The translations under genes and the position numbers were made by a program. From positions 1,922,001 through 1,986,000 of the forward strand of contig CBDCWO010000006.1 of assembly GCA_965223405.1 (NCBI GenBank): DNA of 64,000 nt. Direction: 5' to 3'. Of the stretch, positions 35,207 to 45,164 are shown in pieces. The notes below the pieces were generated by a model that saw only the letters and a program-made list of their open reading frames with translations, was not told where the DNA came from and made no database searches. The first letter of the stretch is position 1, and the number at the start of each line of letters is the position of its first letter. The DNA is from CBDCWO01 sp965223405. Lineage in GTDB: Bacteria; Bacteroidota; Bacteroidia; Chitinophagales; Saprospiraceae.

Positions 35207-36130
35207 ATGAAACAACCCAATCTCCAAATGCACACCAATATAGCCAGAGTGGAAAAGGTGGTAAACTATATTGAAACCAACCTTACAGACAACCTCTCTT
35301 TGGCAAAATTGGCATCGGTAGCAGCCGTATCTCCTTTTCACTTTCATCGAATTTTTAGCCAAATTACGGGAGAAACTACTCACGAATTTGTCCAACGCAA
35401 ACGCATCGAACGAATCGCATCGAGACTATTAAAAGTTCCGAATACCAGTATCAAAGATCTAAGTATGCACTATGGTTTTGATAATGCAGTAACTTTTTCC
35501 CGGGCTTTTAAAAAGTTTTATGGGATTAGTGCATCCGCATTGCGTAAAACAGCTCCGCAAAAAGCTCAAAGACTGATTCGCAAAAGAAGCAAGATCGGTA
35601 AAGATCAATTTACAATTGGTCAATACCTTGAGCAAGTTGACCAGGGATTAAATTGGATTTCAGAGCACGGATCCGTCATGACTAAGGAAATAAACGATTT
35701 GAAAATCGCTTATATCCGAAACCGGGGCCCGTTTGAATCAATCGATCCTTGTTTTGAAGCGTTGGCTCAATGGGCAAAAAGTTACTCATTGTTTGATAAT
35801 GAAAAAAGTAAATGGATCTTGATTGTCCATGATAATCCCGACATATCCGACTCTAGCAAAATGATGCTGAGCGCTGGCTTGCTAATTGATGAGGAATATC
35901 CGGTTGATAACGGTATCAACTTAATGACCATTCCAGCAGGACGATTTTTAGTCGGCAAGCTGTCGATCCGTGAAGAAGAGTTTAAATATGCCTGGGATTG
36001 TATGAGTAGTATTTTATTATCAGGAAATTATGTCCTTAGGGATGGCTATTTTTTCGAAGTATTTCTAACCAATAGCCTTTTTATATCCGGGCAAAAACAT
36101 GAGGTCGAACTATTTCTACCGATCGAATAA
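35207..36130 (+). CDS. AraC-family regulator with GyrI-like effector domain
   Basis: A 307-residue transcription regulator. Residues ~10-115 hold the double helix-turn-helix (LAKLASVAAVSPFHFHRIF, and the second HTH IKDLSMHYGFDNAVTFSRAFKKFYG). Residues ~155-307 are a GyrI-like/SOUL-type ligand-binding domain (DLKIAYIRNRGPFESI..., TIPAGRFLVGKL), as in SbmC/Rob-type multidrug sensors. Such proteins bind cationic or planar small molecules and activate adjacent genes. The 140-residue membrane protein 82 bp downstream is the likely target. Confidence 0.9.
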   Translation: MKQPNLQMHTNIARVEKVVNYIETNLTDNLSLAKLASVAAVSPFHFHRIFSQITGETTHEFVQRKRIERIASRLLKVPNTSIKDLSMHYGFDNAVTFSRAFKKFYGISASALRKTAPQKAQRLIRKRSKIGKDQFTIGQYLEQVDQGLNWISEHGSVMTKEINDLKIAYIRNRGPFESIDPCFEALAQWAKSYSLFDNEKSKWILIVHDNPDISDSSKMMLSAGLLIDEEYPVDNGINLMTIPAGRFLVGKLSIREEEFKYAWDCMSSILLSGNYVLRDGYFFEVFLTNSLFISGQKHEVELFLPIE

Positions 36131-36212
36131 CGTATGATAAGTTAGATGTAGATTAATTGATGCATCTCGCCATCCTTGCAAAATCATTCGTCGAATTAAG
36201 AAATTTTATAAT

Positions 36213-36635
36213 ATGAACAAGTTAAACATTGCTATGTGGTTGAAGATTATCGGATGGGCGATTCTCATCCATATTATTTTAATTACACTATCTTTTATCG
36301 AGGTTTTTATCTATTCCATTCTGATTAATCCAGGCCAAGATCAATCTGTATATGATAGCCATGCACAGCTATCTGCGCCATACATTAGCATTATTCTAGG
36401 TATACCTCTTTTCTACATAGTTGCCAGACGAATGGCCAAGAAGCATCCCGGTCTGGAGATTCGTATCGCTATTTGGCTGGCTTTTAGCTATATGGTTTTA
36501 GATTTCTTAATATTAATCCCGTTTCAAATTGACTGGTCCTCTCATTGGTGGATATTCCTCCTTTCATTCGGGACGAAATTATTTGCTGCCCATTGGGGTG
36601 CACGATCGGTCCTAAACAGGCCAACCATTAGCTGA
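36213..36635 (+). CDS. Four-helix membrane protein, hypothetical
   Basis: A 140-residue protein with four predicted membrane helices (about residues 9-33, 51-70, 86-104 and 110-130) and no catalytic motif. I do not recognise the family. Placement 82 bp behind the AraC-GyrI regulator on the same strand, with nothing else nearby, suggests it is the regulated partner. Confidence 0.72.
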   Translation: MNKLNIAMWLKIIGWAILIHIILITLSFIEVFIYSILINPGQDQSVYDSHAQLSAPYISIILGIPLFYIVARRMAKKHPGLEIRIAIWLAFSYMVLDFLILIPFQIDWSSHWWIFLLSFGTKLFAAHWGARSVLNRPTIS

Positions 36636-36938
36636 ACGATTATTAATTTTGGACATTCCGATAAATATTGATTCATCAAACTATTTACATTACCGTTGTC
36701 ATTTAATCTAGTTTGCAGAAGTACAGGAGTGCCTTTTTCTATGGGCTAAATATTGGATGCTCACCCGCCTCCCTAACCCACAGATCCATATTTTACTCTG
36801 GTGCATTAACAACTAATCCTTTTGGTAATGATGAACCCGCCATTAATTAATGCCTTTCTGGTACTTATACCAACTTCTTGCATTTAAAAACAATTATTTC
36901 CGGCCTTCAAAACGTTAATGTACAAACGTTTCATACAA
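36636..36938. other. Intergenic spacer, 303 bp
   Basis: AT-rich, with AACGTT repeated twice shortly before the MBL gene (in the AAAACGTTAATG and ACAAACGTTTC stretch). No coding remnant or exact promoter box found. Confidence 0.35.
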
Positions 36939-37751
36939 ATGAAAAACAAGAAATTTGTCCTAATCCTGATTGCCTTCTACTCACTTCTATCAAACACATT
37001 ATTGTCTCAAAAAAATGATTTACAAATCACCTATATTGGAAATATGGGGGTCTGTCTTGAATACCAAAATCAACAAATACTGATCGACGCCCTACATGTT
37101 CCTTATCGATCCAGTTACCTGGCACCTTCACCAGACTTATTACGATCCCTCACCGAAGGAAAACTTCCCTATAACCGCATTAAGTATTCGCTGACGACAC
37201 ACTATCATGGAGATCATATGCATGCCGGCGCAATAGAAAAATTTCTTCAGTCCAATGATGAAAGAAAGTTACTCGGCCCTCCTCAAGTTGTTGATAAAGT
37301 TTTGACTATGGACTCCTCTTTACGCACCAATTGTATAGCATCTACTAAAGATCATGAAGTTTTTAGGGATGGTACGCTGAATATCGAAAGCTTTAAAATT
37401 CCTCATGCTTCGCCAAAACGACATGGACAGGTAGAAAATGTGGCTTTTCTCATCCATTGGCCAGATCTTTCCATTCTCCATGTGGGAGATATGCAGGATG
37501 ACCTTTCAACCATCAAAAGATTTCCGCAAAGTCTGAAGGTAGATGTAGCAATCGTTCCCAATTGGATCTTGATGACAACAGAAACCAAAACGTGGATTCT
37601 CAACAGTCTCACACCTGACCTGGTCATCGCTACGCATATAAGCCCATTGGATATCGAAACTTCGATCCAAATGATAAAAAAGTCATTTCCTGGAGCACAT
37701 TGTTTTACAAAATCAAAAGAAACACTCATCTTTACACCGGATCAAAATTAG
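36939..37751 (+). CDS. Exported MBL-fold metallo-hydrolase
   Basis: A 270-residue secreted metal-dependent hydrolase. The ATG at 36939 gives a clean signal peptide (MKNKKFVLILIAFYSLLS...LLSQ). The zinc motif THYHGDH gives His88, His90, Asp92 and His93; further ligands are probable in FKIPHAS, ILHVGDMQDD and VIATHISP. The compact domain without long loops resembles the UlaG/YcjT-like lactonase or phosphodiesterase subgroup of exported Bacteroidota MBL proteins. Substrate unknown. It precedes the Dabb protein by 5 bp and is likely co-transcribed. Confidence 0.87.
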   Translation: MKNKKFVLILIAFYSLLSNTLLSQKNDLQITYIGNMGVCLEYQNQQILIDALHVPYRSSYLAPSPDLLRSLTEGKLPYNRIKYSLTTHYHGDHMHAGAIEKFLQSNDERKLLGPPQVVDKVLTMDSSLRTNCIASTKDHEVFRDGTLNIESFKIPHASPKRHGQVENVAFLIHWPDLSILHVGDMQDDLSTIKRFPQSLKVDVAIVPNWILMTTETKTWILNSLTPDLVIATHISPLDIETSIQMIKKSFPGAHCFTKSKETLIFTPDQN

Positions 37752-37756
37752 TATTT

Positions 37757-38068
37757 ATGGCTAAGCAATTTATACACATTGTATACTTTTGGTTGAATCA
37801 AGATCTTACACAGGAAAGCCTAAGGTCATTTGAAAAAGGATTGAAATCATTAGGAACTATTTCGACTGTTAAGTCCTTTTCTTGGGGTACTCCGGCCGAT
37901 ACCCCGAGGGATGTGGTTGACAATAGTTATGATTATGCGATTATTGTACTTCTGGAAGACGTGGTTGGGCATGATGCCTATCAGGAAGATCCGATCCATC
38001 TCCGGTTTATCCAAGATCACAACGATAAATGGACGCGGGTTCAGGTTTATGACACTTTATCCGGTTAA
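37757..38068 (+). CDS. Dabb (stress-responsive alpha/beta barrel) domain protein
   Basis: A 103-residue dimeric ferredoxin-like protein. It begins MAKQFIHIVYFWLNQDLTQE and contains the conserved VKSFSWGTPADTPRDVVDNSYDYAI segment and the HDAYQEDPIHLRFI motif typical of Dabb proteins. Family members include small decarboxylase- or cyclase-like enzymes and stress proteins. The start at 37757 was taken because it follows the MBL stop by 5 bp and matches the family opening; a longer frame overlapping the MBL gene is discarded. Confidence 0.9.
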   Translation: MAKQFIHIVYFWLNQDLTQESLRSFEKGLKSLGTISTVKSFSWGTPADTPRDVVDNSYDYAIIVLLEDVVGHDAYQEDPIHLRFIQDHNDKWTRVQVYDTLSG

Positions 38069-38122
38069 CACAGGATCTATCCCGGGAATCCTAGAAATGT
38101 ATTCCTTCCATCCACTATAATA

Positions 38123-40811
38123 TTATTCATTTCGAATGGCGTGAATCGGATTAAGTACAGCAGTCCGATAAATCTGGCCCCCTACGATGATGAAAACTAT
38201 AAGCAGCAACAATAGAATTGGAAGTACAAATACCTGCCACCCAAAACCATCATTAAAAGCAAAGTTATTTAGCCATTGGTTACCAAAATACAAGATTACC
38301 GGTAGTGCGATCAAATTGGCTATTACCAACATGATTATAAAATCCTTGGTCAACAGCAGTAGGATTCCGGATAATCTGGACCCTAAAATTTTGCGAATTC
38401 CAATTTCTTTTGTCCTTTGAATTAATATTAGGGCTGATAAGCCAAAAAATCCCAAGCATGCCACAAAAATGGCAAATCCGGCAAACAACTTACAAACACT
38501 ACCAAATTTCTGCTCGGCACGATACTGCCGGTCAAAAAATTCATCCAAAAAGAAGTATTCAAAGTAGTTTTCAGCAAAAACCTCTTTGTATTTTTCCTGG
38601 AGAATGGCTACTGCCTCTCCCCAATCGGATGTACTGACATTAAGCGAGTAATAGGCCCAATTATCATATGATGGATAGTAGTACAAAATCGGATCATAGG
38701 CTTCCTTTAAGGATCTCTGATGATAATTTTTCACCACTCCGATGATCTCTGCTTTATGATCTATCGGAGCCCAATTTAAACTTTATAGATTCTCCTATGC
38801 ATCTTCAGGCCTTCTGGTATCCATAAGTCGAAGCTAGTTTTTCATTGACAAGTACTTTGTTGTTATCGGCATTAAAAATCAATGAACTATCCGTTTGCAC
38901 AAAATTCCTTCCGGCGACTATCGGGATATCATAGTGGAAATAAACTGTTCATCAATTTTTTGTAAAAAAGTGGCTACATTATAATCCTTTCCTGTCCAAA
39001 CTTTCTGGTTTCACTTCTGAGTGCGATTAATTTACCCGGGATTTCCGAAGAACGAGTTAGCGAAGAGACCATGGGCAATTCACGCATTTTGGTCATCAAT
39101 ACCTGACTTTTTACCACCGACATCGAATCTGTCAGAATCGGAGCCTTAACAACGAGAACCTGATCTTTGCTATACCCCAATTCCTTTTTGTTCATAAATG
39201 CTAATTGCTTTGTAACCAATAAAGTAGCTGAGATTAACAGGATAGACAAAACAAATTGAAATCCCACCAATAACTTTTTGAATGAAATGGAGTTTTTTGA
39301 CTTAATGTAGCGTCCCCTCAGTGCTTGGACCGGTTTAAAAGACGATAAGACCAAGGCTGGATAAAATCCGGAAATCAATCCTCCTAAAAGAATACTACCT
39401 ACAAAGAAAATCCAAAAGAATGGTTGGGTAATTAACCCTGTATTCAAGAAAGAATTGCCAATATCTTTCCCCACCAACTGGGTAAAGTTGTTTAAGAAAA
39501 TCCTGGCAATGATCAATCCCAATAAAATACCCATACCATTAAGTAGGGTCGATTCTATGAGAAATTGACCGATTAGTTGTAACCGATTGGCGCCAATAAC
39601 TTTACGAACTCCGACTTCTTTGGCTCTTTCTAAAGATTTGGAAGTGGAAAGATTGATGTAATTTACCCAGGCGATAATCAGTATAAACATCCCTAGCAGA
39701 GTTAAAAAATAAACCATGCGTTGACTACCAGGTGTCGTGGGCTCATTGGCACATTCTGACTTGAGATGAATATCCAGGAGAGGCTGTAAAGAAAAATAAG
39801 TTTGAAAATCATGTTCCTTGTGAATAGCTGCCATGTACTTTTCCGTGAAGGCTGGAAATCTGGATTCTACTCTTTCCGGATTGATACCGGGTATTAATTG
39901 AACATAGGTATAAAACTCCGGCCAGATCCAAAGATTGCTTTCGCTGATGTTGCCAAAAAAGGTATTAAACGAAAATACGGCTTCAAAATCCAGATGAGAA
40001 TTATCGGGAATATTTTCAACAACACCGGTCACCGTCATTTCACGATCTCCATTGAGGTGTAAAACTTTTCCGATTGGATTTTCATCACCGAAGTATTTGT
40101 GGGCCATCGAGGCTGTCAATACCAAACTAGCCGGTTTATTCAATGCACTAACCCGGTCGCCGGCAATGAAAGGAAATGAAAAAATGGTAAAAAATGTAGA
40201 ATCGGCCAGATAGATTTGATCTTCATTGTATACCTTTTTCTGACCTAAGCTCTCATAGGAAAATGATAAATTCGTTCCGAAGGAGGAGGGATGGACAAAC
40301 CTGGTAAATGCTTCCACCTCTGGAAAGTCTCTTTTCATAGCCGGTCCGGTGCCAGGATGATTAGCGGCAGTTTCGGCCAAGAACTGAAGCCCTCTGAATA
40401 TTGGATAGGTACCCGGTAAATATTATCAGCATTCTCATGAAAGCGATCGTAACTTTGTTCGAAGTGAACATATTGAAAGATCAACAAACATGCCGCTACG
40501 CCGATTCCTAAACCCAAGACGTGAATAGCCGTAAATGCTTTGCTTTTAGAAATACTTCTAGTGGCGATTCGAAAATAATTTTTTAACATATTCATTTGAA
40601 TTCTCTTTAATAGGGTACTAAGCGGCTTGATGTATTCGGGCCTGAAGTGCAAAATGACATTTTTGTAAAAACTGCGATTGGCCCGGTTAATATCTTGTAG
40701 ACATTGTTTTTCATATAATTCAATGATATTCCCTTCTATCTCCTCCAGACAGTCTTCCCGGCAAAACCAGCGTAGAAAATTAACAGCATTTTTAGGCGGT
40801 GCATAATTCAT
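38123..40811 (-). pseudogene. ABC transporter permease (FtsX/MacB type, prefix-domain), multiply frameshifted
   Basis: Reads as one ~850-890-residue permease of the Bacteroidota type: a cytoplasmic prefix domain (FLRWFCREDCLEEIEGNIIELYE), TM1 after MLKNYFRIATRSI, a periplasmic MacB-like domain, core helices (VGVRKVIGANRLQLIGQF), a second periplasmic domain and C-terminal helices (IGIRKILGSRLSGILLL). The reading is broken at a G-run near 40390-40392 (one base lost), near 38985, near 38935 and at several sites in 38755-38815, with in-frame stops between. Three intact stretches remain (40335-40811, 38974-40380, 38123-38737). At least five lesions argue for genuine decay. The PadR gene upstream is intact. 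Confidence 0.88.
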
Positions 40812-41143
40812 TTACCAAAGGATATTTTTGGAATGCTATGGTATATTTTTGTACGTATTTGATACTGCTGATCGATCGTTCGTTTTCCCAATGCAGTAAT
40901 AATGTAAAATTTTTTACGACGCCCACCTCGGTTCCGGGTAATTCCACCAAAACGTGATTTTACCAGACCTTTATCACTCATCCGCTTAAGGGCAACATGA
41001 ATGGCGCTGATATTAACTTTTTTATTAAGTGTTTCCTCCAAGCTTTCTTTGATCGACACGCCATAAGCCTGGTCATGCTGAGATGCTACGGTCAACAAAA
41101 CCAATTCTTCAAATTCTCCAATGGATTTAAATTTCAAGTTCAT
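40808..41143 (-). CDS. PadR family transcriptional regulator
   Basis: A 111-residue winged-helix repressor: IGEFEELVLLTVASQHDQAYGVSI, then the HTH INISAIHVALKRMSDKGLV-type recognition region, and the wing SRFGGITRNRGGRRKKFYIIT, which is the PadR signature. It lacks the longer C-terminal dimerisation arm. Overlaps the permease pseudogene by 4 bp; in Bacteroidota this PadR plus prefix-domain permease pairing is a standard regulated unit, probably sensing membrane-active compounds. Its own coding sequence shows no lesion. Confidence 0.92.
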   Translation of the reverse strand: MNLKFKSIGEFEELVLLTVASQHDQAYGVSIKESLEETLNKKVNISAIHVALKRMSDKGLVKSRFGGITRNRGGRRKKFYIITALGKRTIDQQYQIRTKIYHSIPKISFGK

Positions 41144-41212
41144 TTCCGATTTTTCTTTTTTCCCTAATTTAGTATTTAATATTCTTCTTGAATGCCATTT
41201 TATTTGGTGTAC

Positions 41213-42337
41213 TTATTTTCCAATATCCTTGTGAACGTTTTCATTTTTCGCAATTATTTCTTTTAGTTTTTCGATAATTTTACCATCTGTATCAAAGCCT
41301 GTAAGCCTTTTAATTACAATACCATTTCTATCAATTACAAATGATGTGGGTATTGCTTGTACTCCATAGAGAGTCTTAACCCTTCCTTCAGTTCCTGAGT
41401 AATCTGAAACGTTTAACCACTTGATATTATCAATTTTGGATGCTTTTTCCCATGCATCTATATTTTTGTCGATAGAAAAGCTTAATATTTTAATATTTTC
41501 TGGAATATCTTCAAAATGCTCACTTAAAAATTTGTTTTCTATTCTACAAGGCCCACAACCTGCACTCCAAAAAGTCAAATAAATATTATTGCCTTTTAAT
41601 GAAGACATTTTAAAAGGTTTGCCATCAATAGTTCGAGAATCAAAATCAATAAAAGGCTTACCAATTTCCACAGTTTTCTCATACAGGTAAATCTTAATTG
41701 CTTTTGCAGTATGTGTATTCTTGTATGATTCCGATAAATTCTTATAGATGTTAGTTAAAGAATCTTTGGATATATGTTTTCTATTCATATACAAAATATC
41801 CAGGCCTAAATAGGATTCTCGATGGTTTTTTCCAAAATTGATATAAATCTCATGTGAGATAGATTGTGATTTACTTAATCTCCTAATCAAAGTTTGCCTC
41901 TCAGCATCGTTTGTATAAATATTTTCTTTTAAACTGTCCAATGCTCCGTAAGAGATTAATTCATGGGGTCGTTGAAGTTTTTTTAACTCATTTTGTAATT
42001 CTTGTTCTTTTCCTCCTTTTATTAAACTATTGAGAAACATATTTTTAATTGTTGATTTGAATGTCATTTCGACATTCTCAACTTGAATAATTGAATATTC
42101 TTCTCCATTTCTTAACCAACAAGTAGTAGGATTTTCAACTTCGCCTTGTAGAACAAATTTTCCGTCTTTTGTATATGCAGAATCTAAATAAATTTGCTGT
42201 TTTAGGTCGTAGAGGGTTATTAATGAGCTATCTAAAATTCCTTCAATTTCTCCAGTTATCTTGAATCCTCCTGGTTTATTTTGACAACTTGCAATTAGAA
42301 TGATCAAAAGAATTAGTGATTTCAAGATATTTCGCAT
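41213..42337 (-). CDS. TlpA-family thioredoxin-like lipoprotein with DUF4369-type N-terminus
   Basis: A 374-residue lipoprotein (lipobox LIASC, Cys18). Residues ~25-110 are a DUF4369-type beta domain (FKITGEIEGILDSSLITLYD). A helical middle leads to a thioredoxin fold from ~220 with active site CGPC (Cys261, Cys264) in FWSAGCGPCRIENKF and the cis-Pro loop AIPTSFVID. Such proteins are periplasmic-facing thiol-disulfide oxidoreductases on the outer or inner membrane, used in cytochrome maturation or redox stress. Codon choice is more AT-rich than in its neighbours. Stand-alone gene. Confidence 0.9.
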   Translation of the reverse strand: MRNILKSLILLIILIASCQNKPGGFKITGEIEGILDSSLITLYDLKQQIYLDSAYTKDGKFVLQGEVENPTTCWLRNGEEYSIIQVENVEMTFKSTIKNMFLNSLIKGGKEQELQNELKKLQRPHELISYGALDSLKENIYTNDAERQTLIRRLSKSQSISHEIYINFGKNHRESYLGLDILYMNRKHISKDSLTNIYKNLSESYKNTHTAKAIKIYLYEKTVEIGKPFIDFDSRTIDGKPFKMSSLKGNNIYLTFWSAGCGPCRIENKFLSEHFEDIPENIKILSFSIDKNIDAWEKASKIDNIKWLNVSDYSGTEGRVKTLYGVQAIPTSFVIDRNGIVIKRLTGFDTDGKIIEKLKEIIAKNENVHKDIGK

Positions 42338-42702
42338 ATTGTACTGTTGTGATTTGGAATGCCCATTAACAAATTATTTCTCTGATTATTTACTTAACGA
42401 ATATAAATATAATATATTTTATTCACTTCTGTTAAGTAAATAAATTAAATCTCTATATCTTGTTTCTTCAGGATTTATGTTTCCACAATCATACTTAAAT
42501 GAAGTTTCATGACTGCTAAACACAGATCCCGAACATTTGCTGCATAGGCGGTAAATTTGGGGACGACAGAGAAGCGGTCTATCATGTAACAGATCTAATT
42601 GGCGAAACTCAGGTCGCTAATTTAATTTACAACTCAGGAATTGTGAGGTTAGAAGATAACACATAGGAGAGGCCGAAATCTCGCTCCGAGTCCTTGATAT
42701 TC
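42338..42702. other. Spacer with ambiguous coding remnants
   Basis: No intact gene. A near-consensus TAATTTG box faces the TlpA gene. Around 42430-42666 three frames stay open and look protein-like: minus RLCSKCSGSVFSSHET... ending LIYLLNRSE, minus MIDRFSVVPKFTAYAANVRD, and plus GGKFGDDREAVYHVTDLIGE to TAG at 42664-42666. They cannot all be real; a decayed small zinc-ribbon-like gene on the minus strand is the simplest reading. Confidence 0.3.
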
Positions 42703-44124
42703 TCATAAGGCTGTGTCCGTTGTTTCTTTCCTGGAATAATCGATACCAATAATCATCAGTGAAAGTAATGTCAGTACGCCCAACAAAATCAAATCCAACC
42801 GGACTCCTACCAAAGTGTTTGGAATCCATCCCAACATAGATCCGATAAAAAGGAGCAAAGCCAAGAAGGTCAAAACAGGAATTGCTTTTAAGTAGTTTGC
42901 TCGTGGGTAGAATACACCGGTAAATATCATTGGCGCTAACAAGGAAGTACCAGTAAAACTAGTTCTGGCCAATAGGACCAATTCATCAGACGAGATCAAA
43001 GAAAACATTAGAGCTAAGCATGCGAATATTAAAATGCTGATACGTGCATACCCGACCATTTTTTGATCTTCGCCCTTTAGTATCGATCTAAGTTCCCCTC
43101 CGAGTGCAAATAGCTGTGAGTCCGAAGTAGAAATAGCCGCAGCTACCAGCCCAATCATCACCAGCGCTCCGATAAAGTTTGATTGATCCGAAACAAATGT
43201 TTTGTTCAGAAACTCTGACGTACTGGCATCCGGATAAACAACGGCACCGTACATTCCCATAAAAGCAGTAGGTAATATCACTAGGAAAGCAAAGAATCCA
43301 ATGCCAATTGCCATTCGGTGTAAAGCTTTTACATTCTTAAGAATCGCCAACCGGGTAGAGATTTGAGGTTGTGTATAAGGTAATAATGATATAGCCAACA
43401 TCGAACCCAACAAAAATTGGAAATCAAAAAGTCCGTTGGGCCCGGGCACGGATAGGAGTGCCTCATTGACTTTTTCTACTTCAGCAAACATTGCTTTGAC
43501 ACCGCCAAAATGGCTGACACAATTGGCTCCAACAATCCAAATGGCTACCAATAAAAGTATTCCTTGGAGAACATCACTGTGCATAATTGCCTTTAACCCA
43601 CCTACCTCAGAATAAATCAACATGATAATGACCAGGCCTACGGCCCAAAACCACATCGGAACCGCATTGGGAAACGTAGCGTGCAAAAATATGGCTACAC
43701 CTCTGATTTGTATGGCTACATAGGGTACCAAAAAGATGAACATTCCCACAAATGCGACTATTCCGGCAAAGGTGGAACGATAATGTTTTTCCAAAAAACC
43801 GGACATGCCGTAGTAGGTTGTGGATCGGGCTTTCTTTCTAAATGCATAACCGATCCAGATCAAACCAAATACCATGATCGCGTCCGAAAACATTAAAAAA
43901 ATCCAGGCACCTACACCATGTACTCGAAAAAAATCAGGCATGCCCAACAAAGTAAATGTGCTGAACAGGGTAGCAGCAAAAGTAAAAAAGCCTAAGACGG
44001 CACCGAGGTTGGCTCCTCCCATCAAATATTGAGTAGAAGTTTTATGCGCCGACTTGGAACGTATAGCCAACAGAATTAATATTCCAATATATACAACTCC
44101 TAATATGATTAAAATCCTCAGCAT
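42703..44124 (-). CDS. Sodium/solute symporter (SSS family)
   Basis: A 473-residue transporter with about 13 helices, starting MLRILIILGVVYIGIL. SSS features are the YLMGGANLGAVLGFFTFAATLFSTF unwound-helix region, GLKAIMHSDVLQG, and the sodium-site helix VGLVAAAISTSDSQLFALGGE. The longer frame upstream crosses the DUF3311 gene and is rejected. It is the last gene of the seven-gene glycan operon, 29 bp behind DUF3311, a usual small partner of these carriers. It likely takes up the monosaccharide, uronate or a derived acid released by the GH20 and GH88 enzymes. Confidence 0.9.
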   Translation of the reverse strand: MLRILIILGVVYIGILILLAIRSKSAHKTSTQYLMGGANLGAVLGFFTFAATLFSTFTLLGMPDFFRVHGVGAWIFLMFSDAIMVFGLIWIGYAFRKKARSTTYYGMSGFLEKHYRSTFAGIVAFVGMFIFLVPYVAIQIRGVAIFLHATFPNAVPMWFWAVGLVIIMLIYSEVGGLKAIMHSDVLQGILLLVAIWIVGANCVSHFGGVKAMFAEVEKVNEALLSVPGPNGLFDFQFLLGSMLAISLLPYTQPQISTRLAILKNVKALHRMAIGIGFFAFLVILPTAFMGMYGAVVYPDASTSEFLNKTFVSDQSNFIGALVMIGLVAAAISTSDSQLFALGGELRSILKGEDQKMVGYARISILIFACLALMFSLISSDELVLLARTSFTGTSLLAPMIFTGVFYPRANYLKAIPVLTFLALLLFIGSMLGWIPNTLVGVRLDLILLGVLTLLSLMIIGIDYSRKETTDTAL

Positions 44125-44153
44125 AAATTTAATTGAGATAACTGTGACAAACT

Positions 44154-44363
44154 TTACTCGTTTCTTCCCGGATGAATTTTGGTAGCAAACCAGGTAATAC
44201 CTACTAGTACAATGGCCTGTATCATTCCCACCCACAAAGTATATGGAAGCCCCATTACATGAGGTTTGTGAATGCCTTGTGGGGTTATGACGGGAGTAAA
44301 AGTCAGCAATAAAAAGATTAATACGGCTATTTTACATATCACCCAATAGGTTTTATTTCTCAT
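44154..44363 (-). CDS. DUF3311-like small membrane protein
   Basis: A 69-residue two-helix membrane protein. The segment TFTPVITPQGIHKPHVMGLPYTLWV followed by a second helix is the pattern of DUF3311/YhdT proteins, which accompany sodium/solute symporters such as pantothenate and sugar-acid carriers and probably stabilise them. Placed 12 bp behind the SDR gene and 29 bp before the symporter gene. Confidence 0.8.
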   Translation of the reverse strand: MRNKTYWVICKIAVLIFLLLTFTPVITPQGIHKPHVMGLPYTLWVGMIQAIVLVGITWFATKIHPGRNE

Positions 44364-44375
44364 ATTTCCGAGATT

Positions 44376-45149
44376 TTATAAACGTTGTATGGTCAAACCT
44401 CCATCCACCATAATGACCTGTCCGGTCGAGTAGCACATATCACCCCGAACCAGAGCTGATACCGCCTTGCCTACATCTGCAGGGACACCCCAAGCTGGTT
44501 GAATGGTCAATCCCTTTTCTATCAATTGGTCATATTTTTCCTTTACACCGGCTGTCATATCTGTTTGGATCAATCCGGGCCGAATTTCATAAACAGGAAT
44601 GTTATGACTCCCTAATCGGGCAGCAAATAGTTTTGTCATCATACTCATGCCTGCCTTGGCCATGCAATACTGACCCCGATTAAGGGAAGCTACAGTAGCT
44701 GAAATGGACGAAATATTTATAATGGAGGCGCGATAATGTTGCCTTTGCTTTTTCCACTTGATCATGTGCTGGGCAACCTTTTGTGAGAGAAAAAAAGGTC
44801 CTTTCAAATTGATATTCATCACACCATCATAACTTTCCTCATTCATTTCCAGTAGATCTTTGCGTTCTTGCGGTGCGATTCCAGCATTGTTTACCAGGAC
44901 ATTCAAATGACCAAAATGGTTTATACTTTGCTGCAAAATACTTTCACGATCTGCCGCAACTCCGATATCACCTTGACAATAAATGACCTCAATGGAATGA
45001 TCACCCAAGTCTTTCAGGGTTTGAGATACCTGATTTTTATCCCTGACTCCATTTATTGCCAGATCATATCCTTCTTTAGCTAAAGCCTTGGCTATTCCCA
45101 AGCCAATACCTCTGCTTCCTCCAGTAATTAATGCAACTTTTCGTTTCAT
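44376..45149 (-). CDS. SDR family oxidoreductase
   Basis: A 257-residue classical short-chain dehydrogenase. Cofactor loop ITGGSRGIGLGIA, NNAGIA motif, catalytic Ser-Tyr-Lys in INISSISATVASLNRGQYCMAKAG (YxxxK), and the PG motif IRPGLIQTDM. The Arg-containing first loop suggests NADP(H) or NAD(H) without clear preference. In this operon it probably oxidises or reduces a sugar, a sugar acid or a 5-keto-uronate product, instead of serving fatty-acid synthesis; that is inference from context. It starts 15 bp after the Gfo/Idh stop. Confidence 0.9.
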   Translation of the reverse strand: MKRKVALITGGSRGIGLGIAKALAKEGYDLAINGVRDKNQVSQTLKDLGDHSIEVIYCQGDIGVAADRESILQQSINHFGHLNVLVNNAGIAPQERKDLLEMNEESYDGVMNINLKGPFFLSQKVAQHMIKWKKQRQHYRASIINISSISATVASLNRGQYCMAKAGMSMMTKLFAARLGSHNIPVYEIRPGLIQTDMTAGVKEKYDQLIEKGLTIQPAWGVPADVGKAVSALVRGDMCYSTGQVIMVDGGLTIQRL

Positions 45150-45164
45150 AATCAGATCCCAGCG

